A stretch of DNA of 64,000 nucleotides from JALNZF01 sp964447405 (lineage in GTDB: Bacteria; Nitrospirota; UBA9217), in contig CAYUSP010000004.1 in the NCBI GenBank assembly GCA_964447405.1, positions 496,001 to 560,000 on the forward strand, in the 5' to 3' direction. Below are positions 16,533-24,270 of the stretch, piece after piece. The notes below the pieces were generated by a model. That model was not told where the DNA came from and made no database searches. It saw only the letters and a list, made by a program, of their open reading frames with translations. The stretch's first letter is position 1, and each line of letters begins with the position of its first letter. The translations under genes were made by a program, and so were the position numbers.

Positions 16533-18902
16533 TCAACCGCACTTCGAGAATCCACACCCCCTGCAGAATGCGCAGCCTTCCCCGAACTCGAGCAGACCAC
16601 CGCAATCAGGGCACTCCGGGCAGAGGCCCAAGTGGTTCGTATTCCCACCCTGGGCGCAGTCGGATGACGCGTAGCCGACCGTTGCCTGCTGCGCAACGGC
16701 AGAGCGCGGTTTGTGATGGGATTTGTGGCCTGCTGCCTCCTTGGTATAGCGCTCGAGCGCCCGTCCGATAGCGTCGGGGCAGGACAGGATCGAACCTCCT
16801 TCGCCCCATGCCGGAGACGGGCAGCGGATACCCTTGACCTGTTTAATGATGGCGTCTATGGAGACGCCGGACCGGAGCGCCAGCGATACCATGCGGGAAA
16901 CAGCCTCAGACTGGCTCGCCGCGCACCCGCCGGACTTGCCCATGGTTGAGAAGACCTCGCAGATGCCTTCCTCATCCTCGTTAATGGTGATGTAAAGATT
17001 GCCGCAGCCGGTGGGAAGCTTCTGGGTGACGCCGTGGGTAAGCACCGGACGGTTCCGCGGCTTCTTTTCCTCGGCCAGTTCGGGCGACGCAGACGCCACG
17101 GTCACGTGCTGGCTGGCGGCAGCAGCCTTGCGCGCCTTATCAGTAGCACCGGTGGACAGCACCTGCTCGTCGCGCGAGCCGTCGCGGTAGATGGTAACGC
17201 CCTTGCATCCAAGCTTGTAAGCCAGCAGATAGACATTCTCGACATCCTTCTGCGTGGCACTGTGCGAGAAGTTGACCGTTTTTGATACGGCATTATCGGT
17301 ATATTTCTGGAACGCGGCCTGCATGCGGATGTGCCACTCGGGCGTGATGTCATGGGCCGTGATGAATACCCGCTGCACATCCTCGGGCACCGTCTCCACG
17401 CCGGTGCATCCGCCGTGCTCCGCGATCTCCTTCATGACCTCTTCGGAATAGAAGCCCCGGGCTTTGGCGGTCCGCTCAAAAACAGGATTAACTTCGATCA
17501 GCTCCGCTCCGTCCATGACTCTGCGAACAAAGGTGAGGCCGAAGAGCGGTTCGATGCCGCTTGAACAGCCAGCGATAATGGACAGGGTCCCTGTCGGGGC
17601 GATGGTCGTGACCGTCGCATTCCGCATCCCGACCCCTGGTCGGGATTTGTCGTCGTAGATGCTCCCCTTGAAGTTCGGGAACGACCCGCGTTCCCGGGCG
17701 AGCTCCTCGCTCATCTTGCGGCCTTCATCCGTGACGAACTGCATCACTGTCTCGCCGAGCTTTACCGCGCCTTCTGAATCATAGGGAATGCTCATTTCGA
17801 GCAGCATGTCGGCGAATCCCATGACACCCAGGCCGATCTTGCGGTTCGCCCGCGTCATCTGGCTGATCTTTTCGAGGGGGTAGCGGTTCACATCGATCAC
17901 ATTGTCGAGGAAATGGACCGCTTCGCGCACGGTGTGGCGGAGCTTGTCGTAGTCAATCGCCCTGCCGCTGCGCGTAAGCATTTTTGCGAGGTTGATCGAT
18001 CCGAGGTTGCAGGACTCGTACGGCAGCAGCGGCTGCTCACCGCAGGGATTGGTGGACTCCACCATGCCCACATGCGGGGTGGGATTGAACTGATTGATTC
18101 GGTCTAAAAAAATGATGCCCGGGTCTCCGTTCTTCCATGCCATATTCACGATAGTATCGAAGACCTTCCTGGCCTGGAGACGCTTTACCACGGCTTTGCC
18201 GCGCGGGGTCACCAGATCATACTCGCCGTCCTTTTCCACGGCTTCCATAAACGGGTCGGTCATGGCAACGGAGATATTGAAGTTGTTCAGGCGGTCATTC
18301 TGTTGCTTGCAGGTGACGAAGTCGAGGATATCCGGATGATCGACCTGAAGAATGCCCATGTTCGCGCCGCGCCTTGTACCGCCCTGCTTCACCGTCTCGG
18401 TGGCTGCGTCGAACACGGTCATGAAGGAGATCGGGCCCGAGGACACGCCCTTGGTGGACTTGACCACATCGTTCTTGGGCCGGATGCGGGAGAACGAGAA
18501 GCCCGTACCGCCGCCTGACTTGTGGATGAGTGCGGCGTTCTTCACGGAATCGAAAATCTCCTCCATGGAGTCGCCCACAGGCAGCACAAAGCAGGCGGAA
18601 AGCTGGCCCAGTTCGCGCCCGGCGTTCATGAGCGTGGGACTGTTGGGGAGGAATTCGAGCGAAGTCATGAGGCGGTAGAACTCGGTCGCCGTCCGCTCTA
18701 CATCAGCATCGGTCTTACCGTAGGCCTTATCGCCCTCGGCGATGGTCCGCGCAACCCGCGTGAACATATCGACAGCAGTTTCTACAACAGTTCCGTCCTC
18801 ATCCCGCTTGAGATACCTTTTTTCGAGGACTTTGAGGCAGTTCTCAGACAGCTGAAGCCCTTTCCCGGAAGCTGTTGCCGAACCCGTTGCCGCACTTTTC
18901 AT
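16533..18902 (-). CDS. nrdJ: Adenosylcobalamin-dependent (class II) ribonucleoside-diphosphate reductase
   Basis: A 789-residue class II ribonucleotide reductase, which makes deoxyribonucleotides with coenzyme B12 and no oxygen requirement. Diagnostic segments are LSACFVLPVGDSMEEI, SSGPISFMTVFD, GGTRRGANMGIL, the active-site NPCGEQPLLPYESCNLGSIN and APTGTLSIIAGCSSGIEP. A C-terminal zinc-finger-like tail (CPECPDC and CAFCRGCGFSKC) supplies re-reducing cysteines or metal binding. The length is typical of NrdJ. GGGAGGAG precedes the ATG at 18902. It is monocistronic, with a promoter carrying tandem NrdR-type boxes about 260 bases upstream and a terminator downstream. Confidence 0.96.
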   Translation of the reverse strand: MKSAATGSATASGKGLQLSENCLKVLEKRYLKRDEDGTVVETAVDMFTRVARTIAEGDKAYGKTDADVERTATEFYRLMTSLEFLPNSPTLMNAGRELGQLSACFVLPVGDSMEEIFDSVKNAALIHKSGGGTGFSFSRIRPKNDVVKSTKGVSSGPISFMTVFDAATETVKQGGTRRGANMGILQVDHPDILDFVTCKQQNDRLNNFNISVAMTDPFMEAVEKDGEYDLVTPRGKAVVKRLQARKVFDTIVNMAWKNGDPGIIFLDRINQFNPTPHVGMVESTNPCGEQPLLPYESCNLGSINLAKMLTRSGRAIDYDKLRHTVREAVHFLDNVIDVNRYPLEKISQMTRANRKIGLGVMGFADMLLEMSIPYDSEGAVKLGETVMQFVTDEGRKMSEELARERGSFPNFKGSIYDDKSRPGVGMRNATVTTIAPTGTLSIIAGCSSGIEPLFGLTFVRRVMDGAELIEVNPVFERTAKARGFYSEEVMKEIAEHGGCTGVETVPEDVQRVFITAHDITPEWHIRMQAAFQKYTDNAVSKTVNFSHSATQKDVENVYLLAYKLGCKGVTIYRDGSRDEQVLSTGATDKARKAAAASQHVTVASASPELAEEKKPRNRPVLTHGVTQKLPTGCGNLYITINEDEEGICEVFSTMGKSGGCAASQSEAVSRMVSLALRSGVSIDAIIKQVKGIRCPSPAWGEGGSILSCPDAIGRALERYTKEAAGHKSHHKPRSAVAQQATVGYASSDCAQGGNTNHLGLCPECPDCGGLLEFGEGCAFCRGCGFSKCG

Positions 18903-18932
18903 AAAAACTCCTCCCTAAAGTATGATAAAAAT

Positions 18933-18976
18933 GGTAAAGAAAATCAAAGCCGGGGCGGTCACATGACCACCCCGGC
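18933..18976 (-). terminator. Hairpin plus T-rich stretch in the nrdJ leader (possible attenuator)
   Basis: Minus strand GCCGGGGTGGTCA and TGACCGCCCCGGC form a stem of about 12-13 bp (one T-G wobble, tight ATGT loop), followed by TTTGATTTTCTTT. It lies between the nrdJ promoter (19160-19187) and its start codon, 30 bases upstream of the ribosome site. It could be an attenuator, or a terminator for transcripts entering from upstream. No cobalamin-riboswitch core was recognised nearby. Confidence 0.55.
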
Positions 18977-19159
18977 ATTATAGTATCTATTGATTTGCCA
19001 GAAGCGTACTACAGTTTATGAGAGAAATCCTCATTAATAGTCCTGATGGTTCTGCCTGCGATGAGTTGCTGTCGGGTACAGTTTACAACGGTATTTGATG
19101 TGAAACATGGAGAAGTAAAACCAATCAGAAAATATATATGTCCACGAAAACTGTTACGA

Positions 19160-19187
19160 AGTATACCACAACATGTTGTGTTGTCAA
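19160..19187 (-). promoter_or_regulatory. nrdJ promoter: TTGACA-N16-TATACT
   Basis: Minus strand -35 TTGACA (19182-19187) and -10 TATACT (19160-19165) are separated by exactly 16 bases. The spacer is the palindromic NrdR-like box. The expected transcript start near 19153 gives a leader of about 250 nt to nrdJ. Confidence 0.75.
19166..19181 (-). promoter_or_regulatory. NrdR-box-like operator 1 (within the promoter spacer)
   Basis: CCACAACATGTTGTGT contains a perfect 14-base palindrome and matches about 13 of 16 positions of the NrdR consensus acaCwAtATaTwGtgt. It exactly fills the spacer between the -35 and -10 elements, so bound repressor would block RNA polymerase. Confidence 0.7.
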
Positions 19188-19197
19188 GGCGATTTTT

Positions 19198-19213
19198 ATA
19201 CCATATATAGGCA
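19198..19213 (-). promoter_or_regulatory. NrdR-box-like operator 2 (upstream of -35)
   Basis: The plus-strand sequence ATACCATATATAGGCA matches about 11 of 16 consensus positions, including the ATATATAG core. It starts 32 bases from box 1, close to three helical turns, which is the usual spacing of paired NrdR boxes. Confidence 0.6.
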
Positions 19214-19553
19214 TATTTAGCGATTGTTTTAGATAACGATGTCTGGCAAAGGGGCATGAAATCAGGATGAAATGCTGAAACAGAAAAAATAAACGTTGAA
19301 ACGCCGCTTCAGTTGCGGATAACATGAACAACGAGGAGTAATGAGGTCCCGATACAGGTGTTCGTGCACATTTGCATCAAAGATGCGGAGTACATTTCGT
19401 GATGATATTTTCGGAAGAGAAAGCCCTGTCAACCATCGCCGCATGAATACCACAGCTTCTACCAACGAGACTGAACTCAAGCCCCCCCCTCCACAGCAGC
19501 AGAATGCAGTCAGGCATCTGGGTCACCTACGAACCCACCGGAGCAGAGCGTCG
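19214..19553. other. Intergenic region with no recognised feature
   Basis: This stretch between the nrdJ operator region and the end of the hemerythrin gene contains only short unsupported open frames without ribosome sites. I see no RNA gene, repeat or convincing terminator. Confidence 0.5.
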
Positions 19554-19961
19554 TTACACTTTCATCTTCAGGAACATGCCAAGCGCCCGGTCGGAATACT
19601 TGATGTGGTTTACTAGCCAATCCACGACCAGTTCTTTTGTTTCCTGGCCCAGCTGCGGATTGATGCCCTCCATGAGCATACGCTCCTTCAGCTTCATAAA
19701 GGATTTGACGAATTGAGCATGCTGTGCCTTGTGCTGCGTAGTGCTCGAGTATTTGTAATGGTCCATGTGCTTCTCTTCCATTCCGAAATGGAGTACCACA
19801 TACTCGGTCAGATACTGGACGATCTTGCCAATCTCCTGCCGGTCAGTTGTGCCTTTCTCAAAAGCGGCAAGCAGGCTGTTCACCCGCGTTATAAGTTCCT
19901 TGTGTTGAGTATCGATCTCCATTGAACCTGATGCCAGAACATCGCTCCATTGCAACGACAT
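19554..19961 (-). CDS. Bacteriohemerythrin
   Basis: A 135-residue single-domain hemerythrin. The di-iron ligand set is visible in order: H in DTQHKELI, H and E in LHFGMEEKHMDH, HxxxH in HKAQHAQF, and H/D in NHIKYSDRALG. Such proteins bind O2 reversibly for storage, delivery or sensing in microaerobic bacteria. The ATG at 19961 is chosen because AAGGAG lies eight bases upstream and the family starts at this point (MSLQWSDVLASG); the longer in-frame extension would overlap the upstream stress-protein gene. It follows the universal stress protein gene on the same strand. Confidence 0.93.
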   Translation of the reverse strand: MSLQWSDVLASGSMEIDTQHKELITRVNSLLAAFEKGTTDRQEIGKIVQYLTEYVVLHFGMEEKHMDHYKYSSTTQHKAQHAQFVKSFMKLKERMLMEGINPQLGQETKELVVDWLVNHIKYSDRALGMFLKMKV

Positions 19962-20052
19962 ATTGGTTTCTCCTTTTTCTGTTGGTTGATCCTGCTGGAT
20001 CATTGTTTGTACATACACTATATCACAGGTACGAGTTATTGCGAGGGTTGAA

Positions 20053-20529
20053 TCATTCCACAACCCAAACCGCGCAGTTCCTGGCATCGTGCACGAGTTT
20101 GCTCGATGTACTGCCAAACAGGAATTCCTCTGTCTTTGACTTGTGGTGGCGGCCTACAACCACGGTGCAGCAGGTGAGATCGCACCGGGTGTCGAGAATG
20201 GCGTCTGCAAAGGATTTTTCCTCGCCCACACAGGACCGGATGCGCACCTTGCTCGCTGAAAATCCGGACTGGACCAGGATCTGCCGGTAGTTTTCGAGCA
20301 GTTTATTCGCAGCAGCGAGCTTGTCCTTGGTCCACGCGATCTGCGCTGCTTCGCTGTCGAAAAAATCCTCTTCAGGCTCCGGTATGATGGACAGCAGCGT
20401 GACCGTAAATCCGGGAAATCCGCCGATGATGTCCGCGACATACAAAACCGCGCGCTTCGAGCTTTCCGAATCATCGATCGCAATCAGAAAGTGCTTGTCT
20501 TGAGGACCCGATTTATTCTCGGTATTCAT
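20053..20529 (-). CDS. Universal stress protein (UspA family)
   Basis: A 158-residue UspA-fold protein: beta-1 motif HFLIAIDDSESSKRAV, a long middle with TLLSIIPEPEEDFF, and a C-terminal nucleotide-loop region TVVVGRHHKSKTEEFLFGSTSSKLV. The canonical GxxG of the ATP loop reads GRHH here, so ATP binding may be altered. AAGGAG precedes the ATG at 20529. It is 91 bases upstream of the hemerythrin start, and the pair may be co-transcribed as stress or oxygen-response genes. Confidence 0.9.
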   Translation of the reverse strand: MNTENKSGPQDKHFLIAIDDSESSKRAVLYVADIIGGFPGFTVTLLSIIPEPEEDFFDSEAAQIAWTKDKLAAANKLLENYRQILVQSGFSASKVRIRSCVGEEKSFADAILDTRCDLTCCTVVVGRHHKSKTEEFLFGSTSSKLVHDARNCAVWVVE

Positions 20530-20619
20530 GAGCGGCTCCTTTCGTACTCAAATACGAATCAGGGAAAATACCGGGTCACCTCTCTGATTCGCCGGTTCCC
20601 CGTTACTCCGTTTCAGTCG

Positions 20620-21600
20620 TCACTGCTTCAACTCTTCCCTCGCTTCACCCAGGTCGTCCAGGAGTTCCCTGGTATCCTCATAATAGACATGGGCGCCCCG
20701 GGAAAAATGCATCAGCACCCGGTTCAGCTTCTCCGGGATATAGGGATAGATCTTTTTCAAATTGTTCACCCGGTAGTGAAACACGATGTTTACATCGTCA
20801 GCGTTCAGGCGGTCAAGCATTTCCGGGCGTTCCTTGAGGAGCTGATAGGTGGTGATGTCTCCCCGTCCAGTGATGAAGAGCAGGACGTTTCCCAGGCCAA
20901 AGAGATCATAGCCGAACCGGCTCTCGCCGTGCCGGTAGTTGAAATCAAAGTCGATCCACCGATATCGGCCGGTCGCGGCATCCTTGATTATGTGGTCGCG
21001 CCGGACATCTCCATGCTTTTCGTTATGTTCGTGCAGAAAGCCGATGGCCTGGACGATGCCGATGAACTCATCGAGCAGGCCGGGGAAATAAGTATGAAAA
21101 AAATCATCATGACTCCTGCCCATCTCCAGCGTAAGCTGCCCCAGGGTTTTACCCTGGATATAATCAAGGATGCGAAGCTGATTGCCCGAGGAATCGAGCA
21201 CAGTAGTTCCCTGCATGAACTCCGGCCTGTTGCGGACGAGTTCAAGAATACGCGCCTCCTTCTGCGGACTGCGAACGCACTCAAACACAAGGTTGCCGAT
21301 CCTGGCATCGAACCGCTCCTTGAAAACCCATTTGAGGATCTTGACCTCGCCGGTCCGAAGGTCCCGGGCGCGCTTGACCCAGAACTTCTGCTCATCATCG
21401 ATGCCGAACCGTCCCTCGCGCTCGTTGTTCCGCACAAAATAAGGCACCCCGTTCAGAATCACGACATCGTCATAGTCCACGCGAAAGTAGTCTGCCGTGT
21501 CCTTGATCCGGACACGCTTTGGCACGCGCTCCCGCGGCACCCATTTGCGGATCATGCGGAGCAGCTTTTGTTCGGTGTAATCGCCATCAGTTGAAGTCAT
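20620..21600 (-). CDS. Protein-kinase-fold protein (RIO/phosphotransferase-like)
   Basis: A 326-residue cytosolic protein. The middle has a kinase-like catalytic loop KHGDVRRDHIIKD (HGDxR, in place of HRDxKxxN) and a following metal-binding IDFDF in place of DFG. Upstream are an ATP-lobe-like region (EVKILKWVFKERFD) and a hinge-like LRILDYIQGKTL. This resembles bacterial lipopolysaccharide-kinase/RIO-type folds rather than Hanks kinases. The substrate is unknown. It is the last minus-strand gene before the divergent scpA operon, with a 235-base gap; the ribosome site at 21600 is GGGGGATC. Confidence 0.7.
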   Translation of the reverse strand: MTSTDGDYTEQKLLRMIRKWVPRERVPKRVRIKDTADYFRVDYDDVVILNGVPYFVRNNEREGRFGIDDEQKFWVKRARDLRTGEVKILKWVFKERFDARIGNLVFECVRSPQKEARILELVRNRPEFMQGTTVLDSSGNQLRILDYIQGKTLGQLTLEMGRSHDDFFHTYFPGLLDEFIGIVQAIGFLHEHNEKHGDVRRDHIIKDAATGRYRWIDFDFNYRHGESRFGYDLFGLGNVLLFITGRGDITTYQLLKERPEMLDRLNADDVNIVFHYRVNNLKKIYPYIPEKLNRVLMHFSRGAHVYYEDTRELLDDLGEAREELKQ

Positions 21601-21742
21601 CCGGATCCCCCTACCATCGATTATAGCAGACGAACTTCATCGCGGATTCCACGAGGGTGGATGCAGCTAATATGTCACCCTATCTGTAGCGTCTCCGGAG
21701 TCGAAATCCTCGGTTGAAAGCCTGCTACCAGAACGTTTTCTC

Positions 21743-21771
21743 TTGACTTTTCGGGCAAATAACGCTAATTT
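21743..21771 (+). promoter_or_regulatory. Putative sigma-70 promoter of the scpA operon
   Basis: TTGACT (21743-21748), a 17-base spacer, then TAATTT (21766-21771), about 65 bases upstream of the scpA ATG on the plus strand. It is the only good pair seen in the divergent intergenic region. Confidence 0.5.
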
Positions 21772-21835
21772 CCCTGTAATTATTTTTTCATGGCCCGGAC
21801 CCGTACGGCCCATGCAGGGAGGGTCTTCCTAATCC

Positions 21836-22594
21836 ATGTCGTACCAGATCAAACTTGAGATCTTCGAAGGTCCCATGGACCTTCTCCTGCACCTCATCAA
21901 GAAGCACGAACTCGACATCTACTCCATCCCCATCGCGCTCATCACCCAGCAATACCTTGAATACATCGAGCTGATGAAAAACCTCGACATGGAAATCGCG
22001 GGCGAATTTCTGGTCATGGCTTCCACGCTCACGCATATCAAGTCCCGGATGCTGCTGCCCCCGTCCGAGAATCCCGACGCCGACGAGGACGGGATCGACC
22101 CCCAGGCGGAGCTCATCCGGCGGCTTCTCGAATATAAGAGCTTCAAGGATGCAGCCGGCTCTCTGGAGCAGCGGGAGGAGCAGTGGTCGCAGGTGTACAC
22201 GCGGCCGAGCGAAGCAGCGCCGGAGGTGCCCGCGGACGACGAGCCACTTCTGTTCGATTTTCACCTCTTCGACCTGCTCGCCGCGCTCAAGGATGTAATG
22301 GCACGGATGCCCGAGGCCAGTTTCGAGATCACGGCCGAGGCGGTATCGATCACGGAAAAGATCTCCCATATTCTGTCGCGGCTCGAACTTACCGACAGCG
22401 TCCTCTTTGTCGATCTGTTCGAAGGGACATCGTCCAAGGCGCAGGTCATCGGCACATTCCTGGCGCTCCTCGAACTGATCAAAACACGGGTCGTGAAGGC
22501 ATTCCAGATCGAACAGTTCGGAGCCATCCGGATCATGAAAGCAGTGAACGACCACCAGGACCGGGATACCGCAACAGGGAATTTGTTTGGATGA
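21836..22594 (+). CDS. scpA: Segregation and condensation protein A
   Basis: A 252-residue ScpA kleisin. The N-terminal SMC-binding segment IKLEIFEGPMDLLLHLIKKH is diagnostic, followed by VMASTLTHIKSRMLLP and a C-terminal winged-helix region (RLELTDSVLFVDLFEG...VTFLALLELIK-like). With ScpB and Smc it compacts and separates chromosomes. It starts a plus-strand operon with a HEAT-repeat gene, scpB, a MinD-like ATPase and a J/HTH protein. A GGGAGGG motif is about 14 bases before the ATG, slightly far. A 585-residue open frame on the opposite strand is a codon-bias shadow. Confidence 0.95.
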   Translation: MSYQIKLEIFEGPMDLLLHLIKKHELDIYSIPIALITQQYLEYIELMKNLDMEIAGEFLVMASTLTHIKSRMLLPPSENPDADEDGIDPQAELIRRLLEYKSFKDAAGSLEQREEQWSQVYTRPSEAAPEVPADDEPLLFDFHLFDLLAALKDVMARMPEASFEITAEAVSITEKISHILSRLELTDSVLFVDLFEGTSSKAQVIGTFLALLELIKTRVVKAFQIEQFGAIRIMKAVNDHQDRDTATGNLFG

Positions 22595-22608
22595 AAAGGC
22601 AGGGTCAT

Positions 22609-22643
22609 GCAAGGTTTGTCTTTCCTTGACCCTTGCTACATGA
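22609..22643 (+). repeat. Left arm of a perfect 35-bp inverted repeat flanking the HEAT gene
   Basis: This arm begins GCAAGGTTTGTCTTTCC and ends TGCTACATGA. Its exact reverse complement is at 23549-23583. Similarity continues imperfectly inward for about 18 bases (CCTTGATCCTGATC against CCTTGCCCCTGATC). Confidence 0.92.
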
Positions 22644-22681
22644 TCCTTGATCCTGATCCTTAGACCCATGCTACTTTTAAT

Positions 22682-23530
22682 ATGAAACCCGACATCAAAT
22701 CCCTTGCACTGCAGAAAAAGTTCGGCGATATCGAGACCGCGGTCTATGCGGACCGTTCGCTCATCGACGACCTCGTGGCGCTCCTTGGTGAAAAGAACGG
22801 CGATGTCCGGTCCGGCGCGCTGAACCTCCTGTCCCGTGTCGGATTCGACTATCCAGAAGAGACTCGTCCTTACCTGGATCGGATCATCGCCCTGCTTGAC
22901 GAAGAGGACATGTTCGCCAAGATCGATGCGGCCAATGCCGTCGGAAACCTGAGCTATCGCTTCATCGATTCGGCGAAAAAAGCGATCCCCCGCCTCATCG
23001 CCATGCTCGATCACCACCAGAGCCTCGTGCGTCAGGAAGCCGCATACGCACTGGGCAATATCGGCTTCTCTCACGTCGAACTCGTCAAGGGCATCGTACC
23101 ACGCCTCATTGGCATGCTCGAAACAGGCGATGATGATGAACGCGAGGCAGCGGCTCACGCGCTCGGCAAGATCGGGATCATTGAGCCGGCCCTTATTCAT
23201 GGCATCCTGCCGAAGCTCGTTGACGTGCTCGAGTTCTCCAAGGAAGCCACGTGCGGCGGCGTCCTTTTCGCCCTCGGCGCAATCGGCCTGCACTATCCGA
23301 AGGAAGTGGCGGACCTGGTACCCCGGCTGATCGCCTATCTCGACAGCGGGCATCCGAACGCTGTCAAGAACGCGGTCGCGGCCATAGGGAACATCGGCAG
23401 CTCGAATCCGGAAATCGTGCGGAGTGCGCTGCCGAAGATCCGGCAGATCATGGAAACATCGACCGATATCGATGTTAAAATGAATGCCAAGGTCGCACTG
23501 GGGCGGCTCGGAGATCCATCGGCGATGTGA
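22682..23530 (+). CDS. HEAT-repeat protein inserted between scpA and scpB
   Basis: A 282-residue all-helical protein made of about seven HEAT/PBS-lyase-type repeats of roughly 37 residues (for example LVALLGEKNGDVRSGALNLL, VRQEAAYALGNIGF, EAAAHALGKIGII). HEAT proteins are binding scaffolds and have no catalytic motif here. In eukaryotes HEAT subunits work with kleisins, so a link to ScpA/ScpB is tempting but is inference only. No ribosome site is visible before the ATG at 22682. The gene is bracketed by a perfect 35-bp inverted repeat, which separates it from both scp genes and may mark it as an insertion. Confidence 0.82.
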   Translation: MKPDIKSLALQKKFGDIETAVYADRSLIDDLVALLGEKNGDVRSGALNLLSRVGFDYPEETRPYLDRIIALLDEEDMFAKIDAANAVGNLSYRFIDSAKKAIPRLIAMLDHHQSLVRQEAAYALGNIGFSHVELVKGIVPRLIGMLETGDDDEREAAAHALGKIGIIEPALIHGILPKLVDVLEFSKEATCGGVLFALGAIGLHYPKEVADLVPRLIAYLDSGHPNAVKNAVAAIGNIGSSNPEIVRSALPKIRQIMETSTDIDVKMNAKVALGRLGDPSAM

Positions 23531-23548
23531 ATAGATCAGGGGCAAGGG

Positions 23549-23583
23549 TCATGTAGCAAGGGTCAAGGAAAGACAAACCTTGC
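23549..23583 (-). repeat. Right arm of the 35-bp inverted repeat, followed by TTGCTAC heptamers
   Basis: Exact reverse complement of 22609-22643. It runs directly into four copies of a TTGCTAC-like heptamer (to about 23608), and CATGCTACTTTT also occurs just before the HEAT gene start at about 22667. This looks like a dispersed intergenic repeat family. Confidence 0.9.
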
Positions 23584-23628
23584 TACTTGCTACTTTGCTA
23601 CATGCTACTTTTTTGTAAGGAGTTTTCT

Positions 23629-24270
23629 TTGGAAGATCATCAACTGAAATCCGCGATTGAAGCACTGCTGTTTACCTCGGGCAGCCCTCTTTCCCTTGAC
23701 CGTTTCAAAGGGATCTTCGAGGAAGCTGCGCCTGAGCAGATCGAGGCACAGATGCGGGCGCTCCAGCAGGAATACATGGACCGGGGAGCCGGCCTGATGG
23801 TGGCTGAGGTGGCAGGAGGGTTCCAGCTCGCGACGCGCCCGGAACACTACGGCTGGATCCGCAAGTTCAGGACCGTAAAAACATCCACCAAGCTCTCGCG
23901 GCCTGCGCTGGAGACCCTGGCTATCGTAGCGTACAAGCAGCCCATCACGCGCACCGAGGTTGAGGCTATCAGAGGGGTGAACATCGGCGGCATCATGCGG
24001 AACCTGATGGAGCGCCGCCTGGTGAAGATTGTCGGCAAGAAGGACGTTCCAGGCAAACCCATGCTGTATGGCACAACACCGGAATTCCTTCAGTATTTCG
24101 GTTTAAAGGACCTCTCCTCCCTCCCCACGCTCAAGGAATTCCAGGAGCTTGAGACAGGCGAGGAGATCATGGAAGAAAAACCTCCGGAACAGTTTGCAGG
24201 CACATCCACGGAGGAGACGCACGATGAACCAACGGCTGCAGTCGCCCAAGAGGAGAACGTGCCCGGATGA
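23629..24270 (+). CDS. scpB: Segregation and condensation protein B
   Basis: A 213-residue ScpB. The N-terminus DHQLKSAIEALLFTSGSPLS and the core RPALETLAIVAYKQPITRTEVEAIRGV are diagnostic of this winged-helix dimer, which binds ScpA in the SMC complex. The TTG start at 23629 is chosen because AAGGAG sits six bases upstream and it places the N-terminus as in the family; the ATG at 23587 lies inside the repeat region. The acidic tail after residue 170 is not part of the fold. The stop overlaps the next gene as ATGA. Confidence 0.95.
   Translation: MEDHQLKSAIEALLFTSGSPLSLDRFKGIFEEAAPEQIEAQMRALQQEYMDRGAGLMVAEVAGGFQLATRPEHYGWIRKFRTVKTSTKLSRPALETLAIVAYKQPITRTEVEAIRGVNIGGIMRNLMERRLVKIVGKKDVPGKPMLYGTTPEFLQYFGLKDLSSLPTLKEFQELETGEEIMEEKPPEQFAGTSTEETHDEPTAAVAQEENVPG

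Noticed and set aside
18977..19153. Cobalamin riboswitch in the nrdJ leader
   Set aside because: Looked for because the enzyme needs B12, but no B12-box-like core could be recognised by eye; a covariance-model search would be needed to exclude it.
19009..19257. An 82-codon minus-strand frame upstream of nrdJ
   Set aside because: It runs through the nrdJ promoter and operator boxes, has no ribosome site and no recognisable product.
20491..21594. A 367-codon plus-strand frame opposite the kinase-fold gene
   Set aside because: Shadow frame: the minus-strand protein has recognisable kinase motifs and this one has none.
21788..23545. A 585-codon open frame on the minus strand opposite scpA and the HEAT gene
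   Set aside because: Its frame mirrors the codon bias of two well-supported plus-strand genes and the translation resembles no protein; it also spans an intergenic repeat.
23580..23610. TTGCTAC heptamers considered as a CRISPR or phase-variation tract
   Set aside because: Only four imperfect copies, no spacers, and upstream of the best scpB start, so it is not a coding slippage tract.
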